Shown here piece by piece: positions 17,871-26,342 of a stretch of DNA of 64,000 nucleotides (position 1 is the stretch's first letter; each line of letters begins with the position of its first letter). The position numbers and the translations under genes were made by a program. The notes under the pieces were generated by a model. The model was not told the origin of the DNA. It saw only the letters and a list, made by a program, of their open reading frames with translations, and did no database searches. Origin of the DNA: Parasutterella secunda. GTDB taxonomy: Bacteria; Pseudomonadota; Gammaproteobacteria; Burkholderiales; Burkholderiaceae_F. The DNA is taken from the NCBI RefSeq assembly GCF_023336895.1, contig NZ_JAMBLT010000002.1, positions 231,053-295,052 on the forward strand. Reading direction: 5' to 3'.

Positions 17871-18986
17871 CTACTGCTTGGTGTCCCCGGTGGCGGCGTT
17901 CTGAGGCTCGGAAACGTTTTTCTCCTTCACTTTGATTCCTTCTCTAAGCCGCAGAATCTGATTGGTAATCACTTTATCGCCCGGCTTTAAGCCACCAGTG
18001 ACAATCCAGTCTTTGCCTTCCCAGTTTCCAAGTAAAACACCCCGCTCGCGCGCCACGCCTTCTTCCATCACGTAGACCGAATAAGTGCCGTCGGATTTCT
18101 GACGCACAATACCCTGCGGCACAAGATAGGCATTTTGATACTCACCCATCATAAGCCGAACTTGAACATACTGGCCGGGAAGGAATTTATCCGTGGGAGG
18201 CAAAACCGCACGCAGTCTCAGCGTGCCGCGATTTGCATCGACTTGTTGACTGATGAAATCCAACTTAGCCGGTAAAAATTCTTTGGAGTCGGGCAAAAAG
18301 ACTCGAACCAGATTATCTTTGGTCAGTGTTGCTCCGGCAAGCGACTTATCACCGATTGCAAACGAAACGCGTAGCGTATCGGGTTGTGTGATAGACGTTA
18401 AAAGTGTTGTACCGGCTGAAATCAATGAACCGATATTGACTTCACTTTTACCGGCAATGCCGTCAACCGGCGCGGGAACCATTGCATGGGAAAGATCAAT
18501 TTCCGCATTCTGCTCCTGAGCCTGGGCTAAGGCTAAGGCGCTTTTAGCCACCGCGAGTGCACTTTGCGCATCGTCATACTCCTGACGGCTCACGGCGTTG
18601 ACTTTGATGAGTTCTGAAGCTCGTTTGGCATCTCGACGAGCTTTAATCAATTGCGTTTTTGCTTGTTGTGTTTGAGCTCGAGCCTGTCTTAATTGGGCCT
18701 CATAGGGATCTTTTTCAATTTCAAAAAGCGTTTGCCCGGCCTTGACTCGTTCGCCTTCTCTGAAATTGAGCTTACGCAAGACTCCGGAAACCTGAGCACG
18801 CACCTCAACTTCTTCTGCACCTTCCGTTTGCCCGAAAGTATCCACCCAACGAAACGCCGTCGTGGGCGTTGCCGTCATGGTCGCCACTTCAATGGGGGCA
18901 CGCTCAACCGATGCTTTTTTATCACCGCATCCGGCAAGCACCGCGGCCGCCATAACTGAAATAACAAAAACGGTTTTTAACTGCAT
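17871..18986 (-). CDS. RND efflux periplasmic adaptor, lipoprotein (AcrA/MexA type)
   Basis: Membrane fusion protein linking the inner-membrane pump to an outer-membrane channel. A lipoprotein signal with lipobox LAGC is at residues 16-19 from the ATG at 18986. The barrel-sandwich/lipoyl halves (VRAQVSGVLRKLNFREGERVKAGQTLFEIE and MVPAPVDGIAGKSEVNIG) flank a coiled-coil hairpin, and a beta-barrel domain with LPGQYVQVRLMMGEYQNAYLVPQ follows. A TTG at 19004 would add six residues before a normal signal and is rejected. The gene is first in the two-gene efflux operon. Confidence 0.93.
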   Translation of the reverse strand: MQLKTVFVISVMAAAVLAGCGDKKASVERAPIEVATMTATPTTAFRWVDTFGQTEGAEEVEVRAQVSGVLRKLNFREGERVKAGQTLFEIEKDPYEAQLRQARAQTQQAKTQLIKARRDAKRASELIKVNAVSRQEYDDAQSALAVAKSALALAQAQEQNAEIDLSHAMVPAPVDGIAGKSEVNIGSLISAGTTLLTSITQPDTLRVSFAIGDKSLAGATLTKDNLVRVFLPDSKEFLPAKLDFISQQVDANRGTLRLRAVLPPTDKFLPGQYVQVRLMMGEYQNAYLVPQGIVRQKSDGTYSVYVMEEGVARERGVLLGNWEGKDWIVTGGLKPGDKVITNQILRLREGIKVKEKNVSEPQNAATGDTKQ

Positions 18987-19047
18987 TATTCGCAAAACTC
19001 TCAATGATTTAACAAATCAATGTTACCGAATGCAACCTGAAAGCACA

Positions 19048-19068
19048 TTAGGGCCACTACGGCCCTAA
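19048..19068. promoter_or_regulatory. Perfect hairpin between dnaQ and the efflux operon
   Basis: TTAGGGCC-ACTAC-GGCCCTAA forms an 8-bp perfect inverted repeat in the 120-base gap downstream of dnaQ and upstream of the efflux adaptor, both on the minus strand. It may be a weak terminator for dnaQ or an operator for the pump; no strong U-tract follows, so the role is open. Confidence 0.45.
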
Positions 19069-19106
19069 AGTGACATTTTGTAACTCTCTAATAGATATGT
19101 CGGAAG

Positions 19107-19820
19107 TCAAGCAACAGGGGTCTCTTCGGTCTTCCAAACCAAATTACCCTTACTTTCTTTTTCAATCGCTTTAAGCGTTTCCGCGTGAAGAGCTTCCTCC
19201 TCAGCGCTGGCTTTGACCACCCGAAGCTTAGTCACATCCGGCATCGGCGGAAGACTTTTCATATCCACCGATGTGATATCAAGTGACTCCTGACCGCGAG
19301 TCATGGCCAAATACACCTGAGCCAACAGTTTCGCGTCAATTAAGGCGCCGTGCAACGTACGATCTGTGTTATTGATGCCATAGGCTGAACACAGAGCATC
19401 CAAACTCACGCGCTGCCCCGGACGAAGCGACTTGGCCAACGGCAAAGTATCGAGAACGCTTTCGCAGTAATCCGTCACCCGCCCTTTACCCAGACGTTCC
19501 AATTCCATGTTGAGATACGCCACGTCAAAAGCCGCATTGTGAATGATCAGCTGACTGCCTTTGATGAAAGCAAGGAAATCGTCCACGATGTCGACAAAAA
19601 GCGGCTTGCCCTTTAACTTGTCCCACGTATAGCCGTGAACCTTTGCGGCGCCTTCCTCAACTTCACGCTCTGGATTAATGAGTTTGTAGAACGTGCGCTT
19701 TGTGATCGAGCGCCCCACAATCTCCACGCAGCCAATAGAAATCAAACGGTTTCCCGCTTCAATTTCCATACCGGTCGTTTCGGTATCCAACGCAACCTGA
19801 CGGTTGTAAGTTTTTGCCAT
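19107..19820 (-). CDS. dnaQ: DNA polymerase III epsilon subunit, proofreading exonuclease
   Basis: DEDDh 3'-5' exonuclease of the replicative polymerase. ExoI ALDTETTGM is near residue 9, ExoII IHNAAFDVAYLNMEL near 90 and ExoIII HGALIDAKLLAQVYL near 155. The C-terminal tail is the alpha-binding segment. The start is placed at the ATG 19820, ten bases after AGGA. A GTG at 19838 overlapping the rnhA stop is an alternative. The rnhA-dnaQ order is the same as in E. coli and many betaproteobacteria. Confidence 0.95.
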   Translation of the reverse strand: MAKTYNRQVALDTETTGMEIEAGNRLISIGCVEIVGRSITKRTFYKLINPEREVEEGAAKVHGYTWDKLKGKPLFVDIVDDFLAFIKGSQLIIHNAAFDVAYLNMELERLGKGRVTDYCESVLDTLPLAKSLRPGQRVSLDALCSAYGINNTDRTLHGALIDAKLLAQVYLAMTRGQESLDITSVDMKSLPPMPDVTKLRVVKASAEEEALHAETLKAIEKESKGNLVWKTEETPVA

Positions 19821-19834
19821 TTGTTTTCTATCCT

Positions 19835-20278
19835 TCACGCTTTTTTAGGAACACCGCGATTGGCGAGTTCATCGGCCTTTTCATTGCCGGGTTCTCCCGC
19901 GTGTCCCTTGACCCATTTCCACTCAATGTTGTGAGTGCTCACCAATTGATCAAGCTTTTGCCACAGCTCAATATTTTTCACCGGTTTACCGGCCGCCGTT
20001 TTCCAACCACGCTTTTTCCATTGGGGCATCCATTCCAAAATTCCGTTTTTCACGTATTGGCTATCCAGACTCACCACCATGGGCACAGGACGCTTAATGG
20101 CCGAAAGAGCTTCAATAACCGCTGTCAATTCCATTTGATTGTTGGTTGTCTCAACTTCTCCGCCGCAAAGTTCCAACGCTTTTTCTCCCCATACGAGGTA
20201 GGCTCCCCAACCACCGGGGCCAGGGTTGCCTTTACAAGCGCCGTCTGTCCAAATTTGTAATTTTCGATTTTTATTCAT
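19835..20278 (-). CDS. rnhA: Ribonuclease HI
   Basis: Cleaves the RNA strand of RNA-DNA hybrids. Family signatures are [17 protein letters not shown] at the start, the ELTAVIEAL glutamate, [11 protein letters not shown] and the C-terminal [18 protein letters not shown]. It has about 147 residues from the ATG at 20278 (a GTG at 20287 is possible). It overlaps or abuts dnaQ downstream. Upstream, the usual methyltransferase neighbour is displaced by an inserted ATPase gene. Confidence 0.96.
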   Translation of the reverse strand: MNKNRKLQIWTDGACKGNPGPGGWGAYLVWGEKALELCGGEVETTNNQMELTAVIEALSAIKRPVPMVVSLDSQYVKNGILEWMPQWKKRGWKTAAGKPVKNIELWQKLDQLVSTHNIEWKWVKGHAGEPGNEKADELANRGVPKKA

Positions 20279-20288
20279 TTTTAGCACT

Positions 20289-20324
20289 TTGATTTATTTG
20301 CGTAAATTTACGCAAATAAATCAA
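20289..20324. repeat. Perfect 36-bp palindrome, left flank of ATPase gene
   Basis: The half TTGATTTATTTGCGTAAA is followed at once by its exact reverse complement. It lies between the stop of the ATPase gene (20328) and the start of rnhA. It shares TGATTT and CGTAA in matching positions with the palindrome at 21589-21626 at the other end of the ATPase gene. Confidence 0.85.
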
Positions 20325-20327
20325 TCT

Positions 20328-21578
20328 CTATTCTAAAAGAGCTTCAGGATTCAACAAAAACTTTTTTAAATTGATGTACAGAATACCGTCCTCATCATAG
20401 CCTTGTTCAAGTCCGTCCTTGATGATGATAATTTTTCTAAACGCATCCTTAATAGCCAATAACGAAGCCTTTTCCTGATCACGTTTGCGCTGATCGGGCA
20501 AACTCAATACCGATTGGATGTAACACCGTCGATTGCCCAAATTCGCCACGAAATCAACCTCAAGCTGATGACTTAAGTTCCTCCCTTCGAGCATTTGTCT
20601 TTTATTTACTGAACCAACATCCACAGAATATCCCCACATTCTCAGCTCGTTATAGATGATGTTTTCCATCAAATGCGTTTCTTCCATTTGTCGGAAATTC
20701 AACCGAGCATTTCTAAGGCCAACATCCTCAAAGTACAACTTCGTCGGCGAGCCAATATACCTTCTGCCCTTGACATCAAAACGCTGAGCCTCGCTAATCA
20801 AAAAAGCCTCTTTAAGGCACTTAATATAAGAACGAACCGTGTTCGGGCTAATCGATGATTTAAGTTTGCTTTTAAAAGTGTCCGCTATTTTTGTAGGATT
20901 GGTGAGCGATCCTATAGATGAAGCCACGATGTTAACCACATCCTCTATTTCCTGAGTCTTTAAAATTCCATTGCGTTCAATAATGTCTTTAATATAAGTT
21001 TCTTCAAAAAGCCGCTTGAGAAATCCCGATTTTTGTTCATATTCAGACATCAAAACGACTTGAGGCAATCCTCCATAAGTCGCGTATTCCAACCAAGCAT
21101 CAGCGGACTCACCACGGTAAACCTGCATAAACTCAGAAAATGAGAGTGGGAAAATATGAACTTCGTCTCCCCTCCCCCTAAATTCCGTTAAAACATCGGT
21201 AGATAGAAATTTTGAATTGCTTCCTGTCACGTATAAATCAACGTTTTTTCTATACAAGAATGAATTCAAAACTTCCGAGAAATGTTCCAACATCTGAACT
21301 TCATCAAGCAGAATGTAATACCGACCATCATCAACAATTTGAGCATTCATAAAAGCAAGCAATTCTTCCGGATCTCGGTAACGACGATTTTCAAAACGAT
21401 CCAGTTGAAGACCTAAAATATGATCGGCACTAACACCATGATCTAAAAGGTATTGTCTAAAAATTTCAAAAAGCAAAAATGACTTTCCGCTCCGACGAAT
21501 ACCGGTGATGACTTTCACCATGCCGTTATGCATTCGAGAAACCAAACGCTGAAGATAAAGATTACGATTAATGAGCAT
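20328..21578 (-). CDS. AAA-family ATPase with C-terminal DUF4143
   Basis: A P-loop ATPase of the AAA_14 + DUF4143 class, 416 residues from the ATG at 21578. Walker A GIRRSGKSFLL is near residue 26, Walker B YYILLDEVQML near 90 and sensor-like LYVTGSNSKFLS near 117. A winged-helix segment (LTNPTKIADTFKS) and a restriction-endonuclease-like C-terminal domain (HQLEVDFVANLGNRRCYIQ) follow. The biological role of this widespread family is not established. Here it sits between a methyltransferase and rnhA, genes normally adjacent, and is bracketed by perfect palindromes, which points to insertion as a unit. A GTG inside the right palindrome (21602) is an alternative start. Confidence 0.85.
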   Translation of the reverse strand: MLINRNLYLQRLVSRMHNGMVKVITGIRRSGKSFLLFEIFRQYLLDHGVSADHILGLQLDRFENRRYRDPEELLAFMNAQIVDDGRYYILLDEVQMLEHFSEVLNSFLYRKNVDLYVTGSNSKFLSTDVLTEFRGRGDEVHIFPLSFSEFMQVYRGESADAWLEYATYGGLPQVVLMSEYEQKSGFLKRLFEETYIKDIIERNGILKTQEIEDVVNIVASSIGSLTNPTKIADTFKSKLKSSISPNTVRSYIKCLKEAFLISEAQRFDVKGRRYIGSPTKLYFEDVGLRNARLNFRQMEETHLMENIIYNELRMWGYSVDVGSVNKRQMLEGRNLSHQLEVDFVANLGNRRCYIQSVLSLPDQRKRDQEKASLLAIKDAFRKIIIIKDGLEQGYDEDGILYINLKKFLLNPEALLE

Positions 21579-21588
21579 GATTACATAG

Positions 21589-21626
21589 ATTGATTTTTTC
21601 ACGTAATTTTACGTGAAAAAATCAAT
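21589..21626. repeat. 18-bp inverted repeat, right flank of ATPase gene
   Basis: ATTGATTTTTTCACGTAA, a two-base spacer TT, then the exact reverse complement. It lies five bases beyond the stop of the methyltransferase (21631) and just upstream of the ATPase ATG. Compared with the left palindrome it keeps TGATTT, CGTAA and the central AT/TT step, so the two look like related sites. Confidence 0.85.
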
Positions 21627-21630
21627 GGCA

Positions 21631-22371
21631 TTAAAAATTTTTGGTCTGGTTTCGCGTTGCGATGGTTTGACCAGCCCAATTCTTTTTCAAAAGACCACCT
21701 TCCGGGATCAATTTTCCAAACAAACCAGGTTTCTCGACTTTTTTCACACAACTTAACATGAAGACATTGGCTAGCGCAGGCCACCAACGATCTCCAGCTT
21801 TCTCACACCACCCCCACCGTGCCAAATGCTGAGGATTGTCACTTAACGATGGGCAATAAACACCAAAACGGCCTCGATCCACAACGCCGTAGCGCTCACA
21901 AAATGATTTAACCTGGGTGACGCTTAAGGGAGAAAACGACGTCTCGGTCGGACACTCAAAAAGCTTTTCCTTCTTTCTCACCCACCAGGGACCCCATGGA
22001 TTTATGCAAAGCACAATCAATCGGCCTTCCGGCGCAAGCACGCGGAAAACTTCGCTAAAAAATTGCGAGGGATTTTTAGACCACTCCAACGCGTGAACGC
22101 TAACCACTAAGTCAAAAGTGGACTCTCTAAAAGGCAACGAGTCAAAATCCAAACGAACATTGGCACAGGCTTGCGAAGTTTGCATAAAGTTTCTCGCTCC
22201 TAAAAGCCTGCTGTCATGGGAAGCATTTCTCAATAAGCTGCCGTAGGGTGCCCCGAGCTGAAGTGCCGTCTCGCCCGCGCACTCTGCCAAAAGAGCATCC
22301 ATCTGGGCTAATTCCCAGCGCCTGAGTAACATACCGGCAGAAGTGGAGAAAAATTCAGCAAAAGACGACAT
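21631..22371 (-). CDS. Class I SAM-dependent methyltransferase (YafS-like)
   Basis: Methyltransferase type 11 fold, 246 residues. ALQLGAPYGSLLR replaces the usual E/DxGxGxG motif I. The later motifs RLDFDSLPFRESTFDLVVSVHALEWSKNPSQFFSEVFRVLAPEGRLIVLCINPWG are intact. In E. coli and relatives yafS, rnhA and dnaQ are neighbours, so this is the positional equivalent. The substrate is unknown. The protein ends beside the right palindrome of the inserted ATPase. Confidence 0.82.
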   Translation of the reverse strand: MSSFAEFFSTSAGMLLRRWELAQMDALLAECAGETALQLGAPYGSLLRNASHDSRLLGARNFMQTSQACANVRLDFDSLPFRESTFDLVVSVHALEWSKNPSQFFSEVFRVLAPEGRLIVLCINPWGPWWVRKKEKLFECPTETSFSPLSVTQVKSFCERYGVVDRGRFGVYCPSLSDNPQHLARWGWCEKAGDRWWPALANVFMLSCVKKVEKPGLFGKLIPEGGLLKKNWAGQTIATRNQTKNF

Positions 22372-22493
22372 CGCTTATAAGCTCGTTAATCACACGAAGA
22401 ATTAAAACACAAAGTTTCGAGCATTAACAGTCCATAATTGAAAAACTTCGTTTTCAAATGGGATAAACTTCGTTAATTAAATCCTTTTTAAAG

Positions 22494-23435
22494 ATGCTCA
22501 GTCGACGTTCATTTGCTCTGACACTAGCTGCTGCCGCCTTACCTGCTTGGGCAAAACCTAAGCAGATGAGGATTGTTGTACCTTATCCTGCGGGAGGCCC
22601 TCTTGACGCCTGCTCTAGGCTCCTAGCCGATAAACTCAAAACAAAATTAGGTCGGATCATTGTTGAAAACCGTCCGGGAGCCGCCGGCGCCCGTGGCATG
22701 TTGGAAGTTAAAAATGCCCAACCCAACGGACAGTCGCTTGTTGTCGGGGCACTGGCCACACTGGTGGTTAATCCGCTGATGTTTAATGACTTGCCCTATA
22801 GGCCTCAAGATTTTGAGACGGTTTGCCTTTTAAGCGATACCCCCAATGTCCTGATCATGACCCCGGCAACCATGAAAAAGCGGGGGATTAATTCAGCCGA
22901 AGACTTTATCGATTTTGTCAAAAAGCATCCCAATCAGCTCAATTGCGCCTCCGGCGGTACAGGATCGGCGGGTCATATTGCCAATGCCCTATTAAACACC
23001 AGAGGTCTTAAGACCGTTCATGTGCCCTATGCCGGCGCCATGGCCGCGCAGCTTTCATTGCTGTCGGCAGAAACAGACATCATGTTTGATAATTTCGCAA
23101 GCGCTCGCTCCGCTATTGAAGACGGTCGAGTCAGGGTGCTTGCGCAAACAAGCCGCACGGCGGATAAACGGATTCCAGCCCCCACGCTTTCTTCTTTAGG
23201 TATTGACTGCGATATATCCACTTGGTTTGGCCTAATGGCTCCGAAAGGGACGCCAACCGAAATCCGAGAAAACCTATTTAAAGAAATTTGTTTAACTCTT
23301 GAGTCAAACGAAACTATGCATACGTTTGAAAGACTATCGGGGGGAGCGAAGCTTTTGGGGCCGCAAGAATTTAACGAATGGATTCAAAACGAACAGGTAA
23401 AATATCGCTCGTTTCTCAGTGCGTTGAAAATCTAA
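22494..23435 (+). CDS. tctC: Tripartite tricarboxylate transporter substrate-binding protein (Bug family)
   Basis: Periplasmic receptor for a carboxylate. The signal peptide begins LSRRSFALTLAAAALPAWA, with twin arginines, cleaved after AWA. The mature protein starts IRIVVPYP-like (MRIVVPYPAGGPLDACSRLLADKL), the hallmark of Bug proteins, and keeps RPGAAGARG, SGGTGSAGH and VPYAGA motifs. The next two genes encode TctB and TctA, giving a full transporter. Substrate is probably a di- or tricarboxylate; Bug proteins vary widely in ligand. Confidence 0.9.
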   Translation: MLSRRSFALTLAAAALPAWAKPKQMRIVVPYPAGGPLDACSRLLADKLKTKLGRIIVENRPGAAGARGMLEVKNAQPNGQSLVVGALATLVVNPLMFNDLPYRPQDFETVCLLSDTPNVLIMTPATMKKRGINSAEDFIDFVKKHPNQLNCASGGTGSAGHIANALLNTRGLKTVHVPYAGAMAAQLSLLSAETDIMFDNFASARSAIEDGRVRVLAQTSRTADKRIPAPTLSSLGIDCDISTWFGLMAPKGTPTEIRENLFKEICLTLESNETMHTFERLSGGAKLLGPQEFNEWIQNEQVKYRSFLSALKI

Positions 23436-23441
23436 CTATTC

Positions 23442-23903
23442 ATGCTTCATGCTCGATTGGCCCGCGACACAGTGGGTGGACTTTTTTTTGCCGCTATTGG
23501 CCTGGCTTTCGTATTGGGTTCAAACCATTTACCCATGGGAGAGGCCGCCCGCATGGCGTCCGGTTACTTCCCCCGCCTTTTAGGTTATTGCCTCATTTTT
23601 ATCGGCTTAGTGATCAGTATCCGAGGAACTTTTTCTGAAAAAAAGTCTCATGAAATCATTTATCGCTTTGCTCTGAAAAAAGTCTTTTTAATTGGCATAG
23701 CTCTTCTAGCCTTTGCCTTTTTGCTTGAACCCGCGGGGCTTTGGATTGCCCTATCCGTTTTGGTTTTTATTTCTTCATTTGCTTCCGAGCAAAGAAGCAT
23801 TCGTGAGGCGCTGATTCTGACTGTCGTTGTTGACCTTCTGGTAACGGCTGTTTTTGTCGGTGCAATCGGTCTTGAAATCAACCTATTGCCAGCGTGGGAG
23901 TGA
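23442..23903 (+). CDS. tctB: Tripartite tricarboxylate transporter, small membrane subunit
   Basis: Small integral membrane protein of 153 residues with four hydrophobic segments, matching the TctB/DUF1468 family (GGLFFAAIGLAFVLGSNHLPMGEAARMASGYFPRLLGYCLIFIGL is the typical start). It lies six bases after tctC and its stop is two bases before the tctA start. Confidence 0.88.
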   Translation: MLHARLARDTVGGLFFAAIGLAFVLGSNHLPMGEAARMASGYFPRLLGYCLIFIGLVISIRGTFSEKKSHEIIYRFALKKVFLIGIALLAFAFLLEPAGLWIALSVLVFISSFASEQRSIREALILTVVVDLLVTAVFVGAIGLEINLLPAWE

Positions 23904-23905
23904 TC

Positions 23906-25417
23906 ATGACCGATCTCTTTACCAATCTTGCCTTAGGCTTTCAAAGCGCACTCACCATTGCCAATATCGGCTATTGTTTCGTGGGCGTATTGATCGGGAC
24001 ACTCGTAGGAGTATTGCCGGGATTAGGACCGGTTGCCACACTCGCGCTTTTACTTCCGCTAACCTATGCGCTTGATCCGACCGCGGCCGTCATCATGCTT
24101 GCCGGCATCTACTACGGCAGCCAATACGGAGGATCAACCACGGCCATTTTGATGAACATACCGGGCGAAGCGGCTTCGCTTGTCACCTGTATTGACGGCT
24201 ATAAGCTCGCCCGTAAAGGCCACGCCGGCAGTGCTTTAGGGATTGCCGCTGTCGCAAGCTTCATCGCAGGCACCGTGGCCACACTTTTAATCGCCCTTGC
24301 CAGCCCCGTTTTATCTGAAGTGGCTCTTTACTTCGGCGCCACTGAGTATTTCAGTCTGATGGTCTTGGGGCTTGTCGGAGCCGTTGCCCTTTCAAACGGC
24401 GACATTTTAAAAGCAATCGCCATGGTCATTGTCGGACTGTTGCTCGGATTGGTCGGCACGGACATCAATACGGGTGAATTGCGTTTTACGCTCGAGACCC
24501 TCACGCTTCAAGACGGCATCGATTTTGCCGTCATTTCCATGGGCTTTTACGGCGTCGCAGAAATCCTTAAAAACCTCCAGGCGATTGTCGGATCTGGCTC
24601 TTACAGCACCATTGCGGTTAAGTCTCCGTGGCCGCAGAAAAAGGACTTTACTCAAAGTCAAGGAGCCATTGCGCGAGGCACCTTTTTAGGCAGCATCATG
24701 GGATTGCTCCCGGGGGGCGGAGCCATGCTCTCTTCGTTTGCCTCCTACACACTAGAAAAACGAATAAAAATTGAAAACGAAACACCGGTCGGCGAAGGCA
24801 ACATCCGGGCCGTTGCCGGCCCTGAGGCCGCCAACAACGCGGGCGCTCAAACCAGCTTCATCCCGATGCTCACTTTGGGCATTCCATCCAACGCCGTGAT
24901 GGCACTCTTGATGGGAGCTCTTATCATTCAAAACATCACCCCGGGCCCCCAAGTCATCCACACCAATCCCGACCTTTTCTGGGGGCTGATTGTCTCCATG
25001 TGGATCGGCAACCTTTTTTTAGTGATTTTAAATTTGCCTTTGGCCGGCCTTTGGGTACAGATTTTAAAAGTCCCCTACCGCTTCCTTTTCCCTGCCATTT
25101 TGGCTATCTGCGCGGTGGGTGTCTATTCCATCAACTACAACAACTACGACATCGTGCTCATGGCCGCTTTTTCCCTGTTGGGATATATCTTCTATCAGCT
25201 TCGCTGTGAACCCGCGCCGTTGATCCTGGGTTTTGTTTTGGGACCAATGATGGAAGAGAATTTACGCCGCGCAATGCTTCTTTCCAGAGGAGACGCGACA
25301 GTATTTTTCACGAGTCCCATTTCCGCTCTCTTACTCATCATGGCTTTTGCTCTGTTGGCCGTCACGCTTTTGCCAAAGTGGCAAAAAACAAGACAAGAGG
25401 CTTTTACTGAAGATTAA
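23906..25417 (+). CDS. tctA: Tripartite tricarboxylate transporter, large membrane subunit
   Basis: Main permease, 503 residues, about twelve membrane segments. It carries the family motifs GVLPGLGPVATLALLLPLTY near residue 33, YYGSQYGGSTTAILMNIPGEAAS near 68 and the second repeat GLLPGGGAMLSSFASYTLEKR near 265, followed by GIPSNAVMALLMGA. I use the ATG at 23906, preceded by GGGAG; a GTG at 23894 would overlap tctB. After the stop there are 280 bases without a gene in which I see no clear terminator or promoter. Confidence 0.92.
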   Translation: MTDLFTNLALGFQSALTIANIGYCFVGVLIGTLVGVLPGLGPVATLALLLPLTYALDPTAAVIMLAGIYYGSQYGGSTTAILMNIPGEAASLVTCIDGYKLARKGHAGSALGIAAVASFIAGTVATLLIALASPVLSEVALYFGATEYFSLMVLGLVGAVALSNGDILKAIAMVIVGLLLGLVGTDINTGELRFTLETLTLQDGIDFAVISMGFYGVAEILKNLQAIVGSGSYSTIAVKSPWPQKKDFTQSQGAIARGTFLGSIMGLLPGGGAMLSSFASYTLEKRIKIENETPVGEGNIRAVAGPEAANNAGAQTSFIPMLTLGIPSNAVMALLMGALIIQNITPGPQVIHTNPDLFWGLIVSMWIGNLFLVILNLPLAGLWVQILKVPYRFLFPAILAICAVGVYSINYNNYDIVLMAAFSLLGYIFYQLRCEPAPLILGFVLGPMMEENLRRAMLLSRGDATVFFTSPISALLLIMAFALLAVTLLPKWQKTRQEAFTED

Positions 25418-25697
25418 GAAACAGCATTAGTGTCAAAGTTAATAGCCCTAGTAACTGTACCGAGCAACAAAAAGGACCTGAAACTTTCTCGCCGGTTTTT
25501 ACGATAAAAAACACTTAAATTCAATTAGTTGCCATGTTCTTTTAGATCTCTTATTGAAAGCGCCTCACTATATTTTCTATTAAGAGGTCTAGCCTTGAAG
25601 AACATTGCGTAACAATTATTTCCTGACTTTTTAACGCGATTTTTACCTGACCCGTTAAATAATGGCTTGCATAAAAATGATGGCTAGAGGTCAGAAG

Positions 25698-26306
25698 ATG
25701 CAACAATCCCTAATGTCTTTTGTTATTCAAAACTTCCCTATTTTTTTCCGGGGAAATTGGCCTTTTTGGCGTTTCACGGTGATCCCGTTCTTTTTGTGGA
25801 TGGCCTGTTATTGGATAGACGACTGCGACAATATTTTCCTCTTTTCGGAAAGCATTGACAGCGTTATTTTGTGGGCAGGCTTTCTTTTGGCTTTTGCTGA
25901 TATCTGCGCTTCCTGTTGGTGTTCTGTCAATGCTGAACGCGACATTCCTTTTGTTCAGGTTAATTGCACGGATACATTTCGATCCATTTATGCGCTACTT
26001 GCCATGAGTGTTGGATTATTGGCAAAATGGATCGGTTTTGGCGTCAATGCCATCTACCTCCCGATTGTTTTATTCTTTTTCTTTTGGGATACACGGCCAA
26101 AGAAGTCTATTCAATACTTCATTGCAAGTCTCGTTCTTGTCGTGCTGAGCCTACTTATTAATGGTGACATGCTTCAAAGCCATCTTTGGTTCATCGCCAC
26201 CGAGGACTGGTTATTCATGTGGCTCATCGCTTCCATCAGCTACGCCATTTTCAGAAACCTTGCCTTCATTATTTCGACGCATTTTTCAACTAAATCAATA
26301 TGTTGA
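25698..26306 (+). CDS. Uncharacterised integral membrane protein
   Basis: About 202 residues with six hydrophobic segments and aromatic-rich loops; the soluble parts are short. I do not recognise the family. The ATG at 25698 has GAGG eight bases upstream and is preferred over the ATG at 25662, which lacks one. An MFS transporter gene starts 37 bases downstream on the same strand, so the two may be expressed together. No catalytic motif is visible. Confidence 0.55.
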   Translation: MQQSLMSFVIQNFPIFFRGNWPFWRFTVIPFFLWMACYWIDDCDNIFLFSESIDSVILWAGFLLAFADICASCWCSVNAERDIPFVQVNCTDTFRSIYALLAMSVGLLAKWIGFGVNAIYLPIVLFFFFWDTRPKKSIQYFIASLVLVVLSLLINGDMLQSHLWFIATEDWLFMWLIASISYAIFRNLAFIISTHFSTKSIC

Positions 26307-26342
26307 TCAGCGCTACAATCCAAGAAGGAGTGCGTTATCAAG

